A DNA stretch of 64,000 bases, taken from the NCBI RefSeq assembly GCF_036569345.1, contig NZ_DATCQT010000185.1, positions 21,407 through 85,406 of the forward strand, read 5' to 3'. The translations under genes were made by a program, and so were the position numbers. Every line of letters begins with the position of its first letter. The first letter of the stretch is position 1. Under the pieces are notes generated by a model. That model saw nothing but the letters and a program-made list of their open reading frames with translations, had not been told where the DNA came from and made no database searches. Shown here piece by piece: positions 43,891 to 53,409 of this stretch. The stretch is from Clostridium_AD sp036569345. Lineage in GTDB: Bacteria; Bacillota; Clostridia; Clostridiales; Clostridiaceae.

Positions 43891-44502
43891 TTACTCTTTT
43901 GCAAAAAAACTTTTTATTTCCTCTATGTCATTGTCATGAAAATCTTTTTCATCAATATTTTTGAGTGATAGGTCAGAGTACTCTAAATCAACAGCCGCTT
44001 CATCTTCAATTCTATTATCACTAATTCCTTTACCCACATTATAATTTTTAAGATAATCATTTTCAAGTCCTTCAAACATCTCAAGCTGACAATTCATAAA
44101 ATTTCTATATTTTGTTCTAAACTTTGCAAATTCTTGCTTAATTTTTTCATATTCGTCAGTTACCTTAATTACATCATTATGTGCCTTATCAAGCAATCTT
44201 TGTGAAGAATCATTTGCATTTTTAATAATTAATTCTGATTCCTTTTGAGCACAAAACTTGGCTTGTTCTGCTGCATTTTGAGCTAAAACTAATGTGCTTT
44301 GAATTGTAGATTCTATTTTAACATGGTGTTCTAACTTTTCTTCTAAAAAGCTTACTTTTTCTTTAAGCGTTGAATTTTCTTTATAGATAATTTCATATTC
44401 TTCAGATAACTCATCTAAAAAATCATGAACTTCATCAACATTGTATCCTCTTAAGCCCTTTTTAAACTCTTTATTATTAATATCCATAGCTGTTATTCTC
44501 AT
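43891..44502 (-). CDS. divIVA: Cell division / polarity protein DivIVA
   Basis: DivIVA binds curved membrane at poles and septa. The N-terminal lipid-binding domain is MRITAMDINNKEFKKGLRGYNVDEVHDFLDEL and is followed by two coiled-coil stretches (about 35-85 and 88-140) and a charged tail. It is 203 residues. It is directly downstream of ylmH, sepF-yggT order, as in Bacillus ylmE-ylmH-divIVA. The ATG follows GGGGGG. Confidence 0.93.
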   Translation of the reverse strand: MRITAMDINNKEFKKGLRGYNVDEVHDFLDELSEEYEIIYKENSTLKEKVSFLEEKLEHHVKIESTIQSTLVLAQNAAEQAKFCAQKESELIIKNANDSSQRLLDKAHNDVIKVTDEYEKIKQEFAKFRTKYRNFMNCQLEMFEGLENDYLKNYNVGKGISDNRIEDEAAVDLEYSDLSLKNIDEKDFHDNDIEEIKSFFAKE

Positions 44503-44518
44503 TTATTTCCCCCCAGAC

Positions 44519-45292
44519 CTAAATATATTGCTTTATTACAACTTTTAATCTTCCCTTTTGAGTGGTTCCTACAATCTCTGCAACCTTAAATTTTCCATAT
44601 CCCCTTATTGTCAAAGTGTCATTATTTTTAATGATTTTATCTTTTTTTAAACACTGATAATAATTTACTAATATTTTGCCCGTTGATATTAGCTGACTTG
44701 AGCTGTTTCTTGAAACATTGCATATACCTGAAATCATACCATCCAAACGAAATGAAGTAGATATAATAGTTTTCTCCTCGAATTTTCTTTCTGGAAGATT
44801 AAACAATGTAAAATCATATTCGTCTACTTCACAATGGCAATTCTTTATTTTAATCAAATTATTAATTATGTAACTACTAATATCACTACAAACTGGTGCA
44901 TAACATGTTTCGCCTTCAATTATTAAGTCGCCTAATTTTTCTCGTTTAATTCCAAGGGACATTATTGCTCCTAAATAATCCTTATGGTCTATATTTGAGA
45001 ATTTAGACTTGTTTTTAATTTTCAATAATTTTATTGGATATGTTACAGGTTCATCATAACAAGAAAATGATAACATTCTCCTGTCAGCATCATTAAATAT
45101 GCCATTTGTAAATGATCTCACTTTGTCCTTCTCACATATAACTAAAATTTGGTTCCAAATAACTGGAGACACAAATTCATTAGAAAATATGATTTTATTT
45201 GTCTTTTCTGCTATTTCTATTTTATTAAATATATTAGAGATTAAATTCTTATCATCATAATTTATACCATTTAAAAAATCTTTTTTTTCCAT
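44519..45292 (-). CDS. ylmH: YlmH family RNA-binding protein (S4 domain)
   Basis: This 257-residue protein has an N-terminal YlmH domain and a C-terminal S4 domain with STGKILVNYYQCLKKDKIIKNNDTLTIRGYGKFKV. In other Firmicutes YlmH is linked to the cell-division cluster and recently to peptidyl-tRNA rescue in the RQC pathway. Placement between yggT and divIVA is typical. The pairing with rqcH elsewhere in the window is notable. Confidence 0.88.
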   Translation of the reverse strand: MEKKDFLNGINYDDKNLISNIFNKIEIAEKTNKIIFSNEFVSPVIWNQILVICEKDKVRSFTNGIFNDADRRMLSFSCYDEPVTYPIKLLKIKNKSKFSNIDHKDYLGAIMSLGIKREKLGDLIIEGETCYAPVCSDISSYIINNLIKIKNCHCEVDEYDFTLFNLPERKFEEKTIISTSFRLDGMISGICNVSRNSSSQLISTGKILVNYYQCLKKDKIIKNNDTLTIRGYGKFKVAEIVGTTQKGRLKVVIKQYI

Positions 45293-45304
45293 CTTTATCT
45301 TACC

Positions 45305-45574
45305 TTAAAGAATCATTCCCAATATACTATACACAACTCTTCTTAAAACCATTATAATTACAAGTGCGATTATTGGAGAAAAATCTACCATCATATTTCC
45401 AAAATATCTCTCTTGAATTTTCCTACCTGGTTGTAGTAACGGTGCTGAAATCTTATGTACTATTTCTATATACTGATTTGTACGACCCGCATAAACCCAA
45501 GACAAAATCACTTCAATAAATATTGAAAACTCTAATACATTAAAAATAATGTTAAATAAATTATACAAATACAA
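45305..45574 (-). CDS. yggT: YggT family membrane protein
   Basis: This is a short two-helix membrane protein (NIIFNVLEFSIFIEVILSWVYAG and IIALVIIMVLRRVVYSIL). I start it at the TTG at 45574, nine bases after AGGAGG. A longer frame from 45613 has no ribosome site, and the AGGAGG lies inside it. The family YggT has about 85-100 residues and is found next to sepF. Confidence 0.85.
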   Translation of the reverse strand: MYLYNLFNIIFNVLEFSIFIEVILSWVYAGRTNQYIEIVHKISAPLLQPGRKIQERYFGNMMVDFSPIIALVIIMVLRRVVYSILGMIL

Positions 45575-45657
45575 ATTATATACCCTCCTGAATTTTTCCA
45601 AAGTAGATAACAATTATTTGTTATTACCTTTAAATATTATTACAAAATAAATATGCC

Positions 45658-46104
45658 TTACTTATTCCAATTGAAAATTCCTTTTGAATTTAGTTCATTT
45701 TTCAATTCATTATTAACTTCTATGTTAGAAGGAGATATTATATATACTCCTTTTTCTACCTGCTGAAGCTCACCGCCTAGTGCATAACACACTCCTCCAA
45801 CAAAATCTAATAATCTTTGTCCAGTTCTAGCTTCAAGTCCTGTAGTGTTAACTACTACGATTTTTCTAGATTTTAAGTTATCACTGATAACCATTGCTTC
45901 ATCAAAATCATCAGGTTTTATAATAACTACTTTTGTAGAGCCTGCTGTATGGATATTTACCACTTTGCTTTGTTTTTTATTTGTACTCATCAATGATTCA
46001 ATATCTCTGTCATCATCTTCATTTTCAATTTCTTGAACTTCATCTTCATCGTCTTCTGCCATACCTAAAAAACCCATTACCTTATTTATTACTTTACTTG
46101 CCAT
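45658..46104 (-). CDS. sepF: Cell division protein SepF
   Basis: SepF binds FtsZ and membrane at the septum. The start MASKVINKVMGFLG forms the membrane-binding helix, and the core DUF552 domain holds VVIIKPDDFDEAMVISDNLKSRKIVVVNTTGLEARTGQRLLDFVGGVCYALGGELQQVEKGVYIISP. Start is ATG 46104 after GGAGG; an upstream frame extension is not supported. It follows yggS by one base. Confidence 0.93.
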   Translation of the reverse strand: MASKVINKVMGFLGMAEDDEDEVQEIENEDDDRDIESLMSTNKKQSKVVNIHTAGSTKVVIIKPDDFDEAMVISDNLKSRKIVVVNTTGLEARTGQRLLDFVGGVCYALGGELQQVEKGVYIISPSNIEVNNELKNELNSKGIFNWNK

Positions 46105-46105
46105 T

Positions 46106-46780
46106 TTATAAAACCTCCAGTTTTTTATAATCTCTTTTTCCAAATATATTCTCACCAAGTCTTATCATATTAGCTCCCGAATCTATTGCAATTTGATAAT
46201 CTTTGCTCATACCTAATGATAGAAATTCCATGGAAACATTCTTATACTTAAAAGTCTTTAAATTATCAAATATATCTTTCATTTCACCAAAGTATTTTCT
46301 ACAACTTTCCTTGTCTCCAATTGGAATTGTAGCCATTAGGCCTTTAATCTTTACATTGTTACACTCTTCAGATGTTTTTATTAAATCGCCTATCTCTTCA
46401 ATATTAATACCAGTTTTTGCTTCTTCTTTTCCTATATTAATTTGAATTAATACGCTGGCAATTTCATTTTTAGCGGCATAACGTTTTTCAATTTCGTCTA
46501 ATAAACGTATACTATCTAAAGAATGAATAAGGTGTACTTTTCCAACTATATACTTCACCTTATTAGTCTGTAAATGTCCAATAAAGTGCCACCTAACATC
46601 CTGGTTTAAACTATCATATTTTTCCATTAATTCTTGCACCTTATTCTCTCCAAAATCTCTAGCTCCAGATGCATATGCTTCCTTTATTTCATGAATTTTC
46701 CTAGTCTTAGAAACGCATATTAATGTTACGTTTTCTTGAATTTCATTTTTTATTCTATTATAATCTTCAGCGATCGCCAA
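46106..46780 (-). CDS. ylmE: YggS/YlmE PLP-binding protein
   Basis: This PLP-binding protein (PROSC family) has the TIM-barrel motif LICVSKTRKIHEI with Lys26, AREFGENKVQEL-like SGARDFGENKVQE, RWHFIGHLQTNKVKYI and GMSKDYQIAIDSGANMIRLGENIFG. It maintains PLP balance and shows no known catalytic activity. Start is TTG at 46780, nine bases after AAGGAGG. It precedes sepF in the usual order. Confidence 0.93.
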   Translation of the reverse strand: MAIAEDYNRIKNEIQENVTLICVSKTRKIHEIKEAYASGARDFGENKVQELMEKYDSLNQDVRWHFIGHLQTNKVKYIVGKVHLIHSLDSIRLLDEIEKRYAAKNEIASVLIQINIGKEEAKTGINIEEIGDLIKTSEECNNVKIKGLMATIPIGDKESCRKYFGEMKDIFDNLKTFKYKNVSMEFLSLGMSKDYQIAIDSGANMIRLGENIFGKRDYKKLEVL

Positions 46781-46903
46781 CTATCCGTCCCTCCTTGTTG
46801 TTTCCTTTAACTTAAAATAATTTCTTACTATCATTTCCCATTTATATTTTAATTCTTCATTAAACGGAAAATTCCTTCAATATTTTTATATTTATTTTAT
46901 TAT

Positions 46904-47593
46904 TTACTTATTTGTAATACTCAAGTAGTTATATGGAATTTTTCCATTATAAGATAATATCTTTATGTTATCTTCCTTTTCAACATTAACTTTAACTTCT
47001 CTTCCCCTTAATGATGTTAAGTGTGTTTGCTCTACCGTTAAATAATTATACAACACATCTTGATTTCCTATGGCACTAATGTAGAATGGAGGTATAATCT
47101 TCATCCCATTTAAATCAATGTTAGAGCCAGCACATAACCCATAATTATCATAAATAATTCTTTGACCATTAATAGATACTGCCTCTGCTCCACCATTTCT
47201 TAGATCATTTATCACTCGAACAATATCAGAGTCGTGAACTAACTGTAACATACTAGTATAGTCACCATCATCTAATGTAATTTTAACCCCTGGCCCTTGA
47301 ACATCACTTTTACCTAGCATTAAATTATTATAAGTAAGTTCTTTTTGAACTGTCGCTTGATATTTTTTTTCATCACCATTATCATACTTTTGAAGCTTTG
47401 CGTTGATATTATAATATTCCTCTTTTAAATTGTTTATGTCGGAATATAATTTAGTTCTCTCATTATAGGCTGCATCATATTGATTAACATCCAAAAAATT
47501 ACTTTTACCTCCAAATGAAATATTCATAGCTAAAAGTAACCCTATAATTATTGAAGCAATAAAAACAAATATTGTAGCCTCATTATTTTTCAT
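46904..47593 (-). CDS. DUF881 protein
   Basis: This 229-residue membrane-anchored protein has an N-terminal hydrophobic segment (TIFVFIASIIIGLLLAMNISFGG), a short coiled coil (about 45-75) and the DUF881 core with GPGVKITLDDGDY and DLRNGGAEAVSINGQRI. It pairs with a second DUF881 gene at 47955-48677 around sbp. The Firmicute family has YlxX/YlxW-like genes near division loci. Function unknown. Confidence 0.88.
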   Translation of the reverse strand: MKNNEATIFVFIASIIIGLLLAMNISFGGKSNFLDVNQYDAAYNERTKLYSDINNLKEEYYNINAKLQKYDNGDEKKYQATVQKELTYNNLMLGKSDVQGPGVKITLDDGDYTSMLQLVHDSDIVRVINDLRNGGAEAVSINGQRIIYDNYGLCAGSNIDLNGMKIIPPFYISAIGNQDVLYNYLTVEQTHLTSLRGREVKVNVEKEDNIKILSYNGKIPYNYLSITNK

Positions 47594-47605
47594 TTAATCA
47601 CCTCA

Positions 47606-47944
47606 TTAATGAGATTTGGCTTTGTCTATTAATAGTCGCCTAATAATTGCAAAGTTTTCAAATATTCTTCCACCAAATACTATAACAGCAGCCAAATAAA
47701 TTGGAATTCCTAATTTATCACCTAAATAAACCATTGCTACGGCCAAAGCCGCATTCCCAAAAAAACCTGATATAAAAATATCTGCCCTGAAGTTTTTAGA
47801 AATTGAACCTCTTAATGCACCAAAAACAGAATCTAAACATGCAAAAATTGCAACAGAAATATAAGGAGAGAATTTAACTGGAATATTAACATTCCATACA
47901 ACTCCTAATATAATGCCTATTAACAATCCTACAAAAGCAACCAT
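47606..47944 (-). CDS. sbp: Small basic protein (Sbp, DUF1290)
   Basis: This 112-residue membrane protein of DUF1290 has three to four hydrophobic segments (MVAFVGLLIGIILGVVWN; YISVAIFACLDSVFGALRG; LGIPIYLAAVIVFGGRIFENFAIIR). It lies between two DUF881 genes. In Bacillus, sbp sits between ylxW/ylxX and ftsA. Role unknown. The ATG follows GAGGTGATAAA. Confidence 0.85.
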   Translation of the reverse strand: MVAFVGLLIGIILGVVWNVNIPVKFSPYISVAIFACLDSVFGALRGSISKNFRADIFISGFFGNAALAVAMVYLGDKLGIPIYLAAVIVFGGRIFENFAIIRRLLIDKAKSH

Positions 47945-47954
47945 TTTATCACCT

Positions 47955-48677
47955 CTATTTCTTTACTATTGGATTAGCAAACTCAAATTTATATGTTGTA
48001 TTAGATTTAGTAATTATGACTTTATTTGATTTTTCCCAAGTTACATCACAATTTTGCGCGAGAAGTTGTGGAATTGCTCCTGGAAAACTGATAGCACTTT
48101 CCAATATGTCATTTTTCCCAATTGCTTTAATAGTAATTCTTTTATTATAAGAAATTCTTTCATCATCTATAATAATAGCATTTCCAGCATTTCTTATACC
48201 ACTTCTAGAGGTTAGTCTAATATCATTAATGGAAATTGCTTCAGCATCTGCAGCATTTAATTCATTAACAATATGTACTAAATCTGTATCATCTATAACC
48301 TGTTCTTGAGTACCACTACCAAAAATGCTACTTTTAGGGGTTATATAAATTGTAATACCTTGACCTTCTACATCAGTACCTCCAATGAGAATTCTTGTCT
48401 CATCCAATTCTTTACTTAATAATGCACTTTCTTGATCTCGTCCTCCTGCAGCAGATTCGTATTGCTTTGTTTTTACATCTAATTCATCAATTTTTTTCTG
48501 CATATCTTCTTTGCTCTTTTTAAGTTGTTCGTTTTCGGTTATAATTTCAGGTGTATTCTTGTCTGGCTCCACTGCTGCTGCATTTTGTTTACTTATCATT
48601 TTAAATTGATAAGTTATCATAAATCCTAACAATACACATATAATACCAATAGATATCTGAGATCTAAACTTCTTCAT
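47955..48677 (-). CDS. DUF881 protein
   Basis: This second DUF881 protein (240 residues) has a membrane segment (ISIGIICVLLGFMITYQF), a coiled coil (residues 45-85) and the conserved DVEGQGITIYITPKS and VNELNAADAEAISINDIRLTSRSG. It is collinear with the downstream DUF881 gene, so the pair probably arose by an old duplication. It is the first of the three genes after divIB. Confidence 0.88.
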   Translation of the reverse strand: MKKFRSQISIGIICVLLGFMITYQFKMISKQNAAAVEPDKNTPEIITENEQLKKSKEDMQKKIDELDVKTKQYESAAGGRDQESALLSKELDETRILIGGTDVEGQGITIYITPKSSIFGSGTQEQVIDDTDLVHIVNELNAADAEAISINDIRLTSRSGIRNAGNAIIIDDERISYNKRITIKAIGKNDILESAISFPGAIPQLLAQNCDVTWEKSNKVIITKSNTTYKFEFANPIVKK

Positions 48678-48723
48678 AGACTTCCTCCTAGCTACCCTCT
48701 AAAGGGATAGGGTTATTATTCTG

Positions 48724-49530
48724 CTATTTCTCTAAAAAAACAACAGGATTCCCTTCAAAACTAACATCTACATATCCCTTTGCATTTTTATATTCAGGCT
48801 GTGTAATAATATTTATAGCCTTATTAAATTTGCTTTTTAAATTCTGCGTTGTTCCAAATTTAATACACATCTCCCCGGCGAAAACCTTGACATCTAACAC
48901 ATTACTTACATCTACTAATGTTATATTACTATTACTATTAGTTTTTCTATAATCTTCAACAATAGTTGTTATTTCCTTTATAATACTAATTTTACGATCA
49001 TTCTTTGCTCCAATTAAATTTCCAACTGCAATTTTTTCATAATTGAATCCAATCAGATTTATTAATTTCATACCTTTAATATCTGCTCTTTTTTCAAGTA
49101 AGCTTCCATCTCTATCTATAATATAGTAAGTATTGTTTACTTTTCCATAAAATAAAGCTACTTTTTCCTCTATATTTATTATAATTTTATTGGGCATAAC
49201 TTTCTTTATTTCTACACCTAATATGTAAGGATTTTTCATTATTTTTTGTTTACTATCGTTAAATCTAGCATATAAAATATTACTTCCTAAGTGAATTTTA
49301 GCTATGTCATTAATTTGAGTTTTAGAAGCATTCACATTTCCTATAATTTCGATTTTCGTAATGTTAAAATAAGGCAACTTAAAACATAATGTAATCAATG
49401 TAGATATCATAATTATTACTAAAAACATTAAACTTCTTACTTTTTTTTTGTTTTTTCTTCTATGTAGTAATTCCTCTTTATTTTCTATAATATAATCGCC
49501 TTTTTTAAGATTATTACTTTTGTTTTTCAT
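48724..49530 (-). CDS. divIB: Cell division protein DivIB/FtsQ
   Basis: DivIB/FtsQ bridges FtsB/FtsL. It has a cytoplasmic basic N-terminus, one membrane helix (SLMFLVIIMISTLITLCF), then the POTRA domain (FNITKIEIIGNVNASKTQINDIAKI) and FtsQ core with KVMPNKIIINIEEKVALFYGKV. Length 268 is normal. It is the promoter-proximal gene of the unit through DUF881-sbp. Its own start has an AGGAAGTGA ribosome site. Confidence 0.88.
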   Translation of the reverse strand: MKNKSNNLKKGDYIIENKEELLHRRKNKKKVRSLMFLVIIMISTLITLCFKLPYFNITKIEIIGNVNASKTQINDIAKIHLGSNILYARFNDSKQKIMKNPYILGVEIKKVMPNKIIINIEEKVALFYGKVNNTYYIIDRDGSLLEKRADIKGMKLINLIGFNYEKIAVGNLIGAKNDRKISIIKEITTIVEDYRKTNSNSNITLVDVSNVLDVKVFAGEMCIKFGTTQNLKSKFNKAINIITQPEYKNAKGYVDVSFEGNPVVFLEK

Positions 49531-49862
49531 TCACTTCCTCGCATTCATAACAAATATTTTTTTAAATTTATACATTAAAATACACAATACTATTTTAGTA
49601 AATTGTACATCATAATTAAATTAAAGTTTTTACATATAAGTGTTATTATACACTTACATATATAATAACACTTAATTTGATAATTTTCATCTCAATTTTA
49701 ATCTATTTTTTAATATTATTAGAAAAATTAATACTTTACAGACGACTTCCAATAATAACTCAGTAACGTACACTATAACTCTTATTATTAATTTAAAGCT
49801 ACATGCCATCAAATTAAGTAAAAGCAATAGAAAAAGCCTTGCATATATGCAGGCTCTATATT
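49531..49862. other. Gap between ftsW and divIB
   Basis: The 332-base gap holds the ftsW terminator (49831-49856, on the minus strand) and a perfect 13-bp palindrome (49638-49650 with 49661-49673) without a T-run. murG, which is expected here in most dcw clusters, is absent. No small gene is supported. Confidence 0.5.
49831..49856 (-). terminator. Terminator after ftsW
   Basis: AGCCTGCAT pairs with ATGCAAGGCT (one-base bulge), followed on the minus strand by five T's. Confidence 0.7.
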
Positions 49863-50969
49863 CTAATTTTTATTTGCAGATTGCCTTGATACATTTAAAA
49901 GTATGCCCATTGCAAACATGTTAAAAACCAGAGCTGAACCACCATAACTTATAAAAGGAAGCGGTACACCTGTAACTGGCATTGATCCCGTGACTACTGC
50001 AATATTAATGATTGCTTGAACACCTATGACAGATGTTATACCAATTCCTAAAATAGTACCGTATATATCTTTGGCGGTAACTGCTGTTTTAATACCACGC
50101 CATACAAAAATAACAAATAATAAAATTATAAATGCGCATCCTATTAGACCTAATTCTTCTCCGATTATAGAAAAAATAAAATCTGTGTGCGGTTCTGGTA
50201 TATACAAACATTTTTGTCTTGATAGTCCGATTCCGGCACCAGTAACTCCTCCTGAACCAAGTGCTAAAAGTGATTGAACTAGTTGGTATCCAGCACCTTG
50301 ACTATCAGCAAAAGGGTTTGTAAAATTCATAAGTCTAGTCATTCTGTATGGTTCAAAAATTGTAGCAGCACCAACTGCGGCTACTAGTGATAATCCTATA
50401 GCAAAAATGTGAAAAAATTTTGCCCCTACTGAAAATAGAATAATTACAGTAACAATCATTATAACAGCTGCAATACTTAAGTTTTTCTCAAGCAAAATTA
50501 TTCCTGCATAAAATCCCGAAACTAATAGGTATGGAAATACCCCTTTAAAAAATTCTTTAACTTTTTCTCCTTTTTTATCTAAACTTTTAGCCATAAACAA
50601 AACTACAGTATATTTTGCAATTTCTGATGGTTGAAAAGATGCAAATCCTAAATTAATCCATCTTTTAGCCCCATTAATAGCCGGGAATGCAAAAACTGCA
50701 AGTAAAAACACTACAGTAATTAACATAACAATACCTGTATATTTTTTTATAATGTGATAATCAATTTTAATAGCTGTAACCATAAAAATGCTGCCAATGA
50801 CTGCCCATAGCAATTGTTTTTTAAAAAAGTATTCAGGATCATTAAAGTTAAAAGCCGCATAATATGAGCTGGCACTATAAACCATTACTACTCCGATTGT
50901 AACAAGAAGCATAATTGTTGCAAATAGTAGAAAATCTATCTGCCCCATTTTAACCTTGTATTTTTTCAT
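49863..50969 (-). CDS. spoVE: SEDS glycosyltransferase FtsW/SpoVE
   Basis: This SEDS family peptidoglycan polymerase has ten membrane segments and the conserved RWINLGFASFQPSEIAKYTVVLFMAKSL, QSLLALGSGGVTGAGIGLSRQKCLYIPEPHTDFIFSIIGEELGLIG and NIAVVTGSMPVTGVPLPFISYGGSALV signatures. It acts with the PASTA-PBP encoded at 55169. Within the dcw cluster only one SEDS gene is present, so it may serve both division and spore cortex. It follows mraY. ATG after AGGAGGATATAAT. Confidence 0.92.
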   Translation of the reverse strand: MKKYKVKMGQIDFLLFATIMLLVTIGVVMVYSASSYYAAFNFNDPEYFFKKQLLWAVIGSIFMVTAIKIDYHIIKKYTGIVMLITVVFLLAVFAFPAINGAKRWINLGFASFQPSEIAKYTVVLFMAKSLDKKGEKVKEFFKGVFPYLLVSGFYAGIILLEKNLSIAAVIMIVTVIILFSVGAKFFHIFAIGLSLVAAVGAATIFEPYRMTRLMNFTNPFADSQGAGYQLVQSLLALGSGGVTGAGIGLSRQKCLYIPEPHTDFIFSIIGEELGLIGCAFIILLFVIFVWRGIKTAVTAKDIYGTILGIGITSVIGVQAIINIAVVTGSMPVTGVPLPFISYGGSALVFNMFAMGILLNVSRQSANKN

Positions 50970-50989
50970 ATTATATCCTCCTTACATCA

Positions 50990-51943
50990 CTAATAGGGAA
51001 ATGATAGAAATCCAATCAAACAAAAAATCACTGTAACAACGGAGAATACTGCGACAACCTTTGTTTCATGCCATCCAAGTAACTCAAAATGGTGATGAAT
51101 TGGAGACATCTTAAATACCCTCTTACCAGTAGCCTTAAATACTGAAACTTGAATAATAACAGATAGAGTTTCTAAAACATATACCCCACCTACAATAATA
51201 ACAAGTAGTGGTGACTTTAGTATCATACCAATTGCCGCTACTGCGCCACCAAGTGCAAGAGCTCCCATATCTCCCATAAAAATCTGTGCTTTATAAGAAT
51301 TGTATTTTAAAAAACCTAATAATGCCCCTGCTAACGCAGCGCAAAATATTGCAAGAGTGGAATGAAACATCATATTACTGACCAAAGCAAAAAATGTCAT
51401 AACTACTATTGTAATTGAAGTAGCTAACCCATCTAATCCATCTGTCAAATTAACTGCATTTGTGGTTGCTACAAAATATATAATAATAAAAGGTAAATAC
51501 CAGATACCTAGGTTTATGCTTTTGTTTGAAAATGGTATCAATATGTCTGTTCCTATTTTAAGAGAAGAGTAGTAACCAATTAATCCTGATACTATAACTA
51601 AAAGCAACATTTTTTGTTTAGAGGTAAGTCCTTCATTTTGTTTACGTGTTATTTTTAATAAATCATCAATAAGTCCAATTAATCCGAAAGCTATAAAACA
51701 ATATACTGCAATCATAGCTTCATCACTAGTATGTCTAACAATAATTAACATTGTAATTATTGTTGAAATCATGAATATTATACCACCCATAGTAGGTGTT
51801 CCAGCTTTTTTAAGATGACTTCTAGGTCCTTCAGCCCTTATATTTTGACCGAATTTAAGCTTATGTAATAATGGGATTAATACTGGTCCTTGTAGAATTG
51901 ATAATACAAATGCAATCATAACCGAATAAATAATTAAAGTCAC
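50990..51943 (-). CDS. mraY: Phospho-N-acetylmuramoyl-pentapeptide transferase
   Basis: MraY makes lipid I on the inner face of the membrane. The 317-residue protein has ten membrane segments. The active-site signatures are GPRSHLKKAGTPTMGG, NLTDGLDGLATSIT and KMSPIHHHFELLGWHE. The start is GTG at 51943 after AGAGGTGATATAAAA. It stands between murF and ftsW in the classical order. Confidence 0.95.
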   Translation of the reverse strand: MTLIIYSVMIAFVLSILQGPVLIPLLHKLKFGQNIRAEGPRSHLKKAGTPTMGGIIFMISTIITMLIIVRHTSDEAMIAVYCFIAFGLIGLIDDLLKITRKQNEGLTSKQKMLLLVIVSGLIGYYSSLKIGTDILIPFSNKSINLGIWYLPFIIIYFVATTNAVNLTDGLDGLATSITIVVMTFFALVSNMMFHSTLAIFCAALAGALLGFLKYNSYKAQIFMGDMGALALGGAVAAIGMILKSPLLVIIVGGVYVLETLSVIIQVSVFKATGKRVFKMSPIHHHFELLGWHETKVVAVFSVVTVIFCLIGFLSFPY

Positions 51944-51945
51944 TT

Positions 51946-53409
51946 TTATATCACCTCTTTAGCATTTATATTTTTATGTGAGTCCAGACTCACACGAGGA
52001 TCTAAATCCTCGAGTTTATTAACTATACTCTCAAGTTTCATATATCTTGATGCTTTAACTAAAACAACATCATTTTGACGGATCATTCCATCTAGAAATG
52101 AAACTACCTCATTATATGTTTTAAAACTTCTATATTTATCTATATCGTTAAATCCTTCTTTATATGCCTCATTAAATTCACCTAGAGTAATTAATAAATC
52201 AATTTTCTTATGTTTAGCATATTCTCCAACTTGTTTATGCGCTTCATACGCTCTATCACCAATCTCCTTCATAGTACCAAGGATTGCGATTTTACAGTTC
52301 CCATTAATATTACAAAGTACATCAATTGCAGCTAGCATTGAATCAGGACTAGCATTATAAGCATCATTAATGATAGTAAACCCTTTACCTTTTGTTATGT
52401 CTAAACGCATAGACGTAGCTTCTAATTTTTTAAACCCTAAAGCAATTTCATTATAGTTCATACCCATTTCCCTTGCACATGCTATTGCGAGCATTGAATT
52501 CAGTATGTTATGACGCCCCGGTATATCCACCTCAATACTTATATCTATTTTATTTCCCTTGTCCATTATTTCAAATGTTATTTTTTCCTCGTAAATATTT
52601 AAATTACATGCCTTAAAATCGGCCTCGGAATCAATTCCTGTTTTTATAAGTTTATAGTTTGATGTTTTTAAATCTTTTAATAGGTCATTATCTGAATTTA
52701 CAATTAAAACACTGTTTTTACTAAAAAAATCTGTTATCTCCATTTTAGCCTTTAAAATATTTTCTCTAGTTTTAAGATTTTCTAGGTGAGACATTCCAAT
52801 ATTAGTAATAATGGCAATGTTAGGTTTTGCTACCTCACATAAATTATGGATTTCTCCAAAATCACTCATACCCATTTCTAGAACCGCAACATCATAAGCC
52901 TTATCTAACTTAAATATCATCATTGGAAGTCCTATTTCATTGTTAAAATTACCTAAGGTTTTAAAAACTTTAAATTTTGCACTAAGCACTGCTGCAACCA
53001 AATCTTTTGTTGATGTTTTACCTGTAGAACCGGTAATTCCTATTACTTTTAAATTTAACTTATTTATATAAAACTTTGCAAGATTAAGTAATGCTTTTTT
53101 AGTATCTTCTACCTTAATTATACATGTTCTCTCATTTAGAAGCGCTTTTTCAAATTTCATTTCATCAATTAAACAAATTGTTGCTCCTTTGGCACTAGCC
53201 TCAACAATGAAATCATTAGCATTAAAATTTTCACCCTTTATTGCTATAAAAATATCATTATCTTTTATAACTCTTGTATCTATACTCACATTGTTAAACA
53301 ATTCGCCTTCTATAAAGGCGCTTTCACCTTTCACAAAGGTGCTTTCGCCTTTAACTATTATTTCTCCATTAGTTGCCTCTACTATCTCGTCAAGACTAAT
53401 ATACTCCAT
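51946..53409 (-). CDS. murF: UDP-MurNAc-tripeptide D-Ala-D-Ala ligase MurF
   Basis: MurF joins D-Ala-D-Ala to the cytoplasmic muropeptide. The ATP site is IGITGSTGKTSTKDLVAAV. MurF central and C-terminal domains with NAYNASPDSM (as NDAYNASPDSMLAA) are clear. At the N-terminus residues 19-38 form three near-repeats of a seven-residue unit (VKGESTF, VKGESAF, IEGELFN) coded by 21-bp tandem repeats, an unusual insertion before the family's VSIDTR motif. 487 residues. It begins right after murE. Confidence 0.93.
   Translation of the reverse strand: MEYISLDEIVEATNGEIIVKGESTFVKGESAFIEGELFNNVSIDTRVIKDNDIFIAIKGENFNANDFIVEASAKGATICLIDEMKFEKALLNERTCIIKVEDTKKALLNLAKFYINKLNLKVIGITGSTGKTSTKDLVAAVLSAKFKVFKTLGNFNNEIGLPMMIFKLDKAYDVAVLEMGMSDFGEIHNLCEVAKPNIAIITNIGMSHLENLKTRENILKAKMEITDFFSKNSVLIVNSDNDLLKDLKTSNYKLIKTGIDSEADFKACNLNIYEEKITFEIMDKGNKIDISIEVDIPGRHNILNSMLAIACAREMGMNYNEIALGFKKLEATSMRLDITKGKGFTIINDAYNASPDSMLAAIDVLCNINGNCKIAILGTMKEIGDRAYEAHKQVGEYAKHKKIDLLITLGEFNEAYKEGFNDIDKYRSFKTYNEVVSFLDGMIRQNDVVLVKASRYMKLESIVNKLEDLDPRVSLDSHKNINAKEVI
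53293..53355 (-). repeat. 21-bp tandem repeat within murF
   Basis: Three tandem copies of a 21-bp unit (third degenerate) encode residues 19-39 of MurF. The first two copies differ at three positions. Confidence 0.7.

Noticed and set aside
45574..45613. Longer start for yggT at 45613
   Set aside because: There is no ribosome site before it, and an AGGAGG lies inside the extended frame just before the TTG at 45574.
46904..48677. Two DUF881 genes as an assembly duplication
   Set aside because: The two proteins differ widely in sequence and are separated by sbp, so they are old paralogues.
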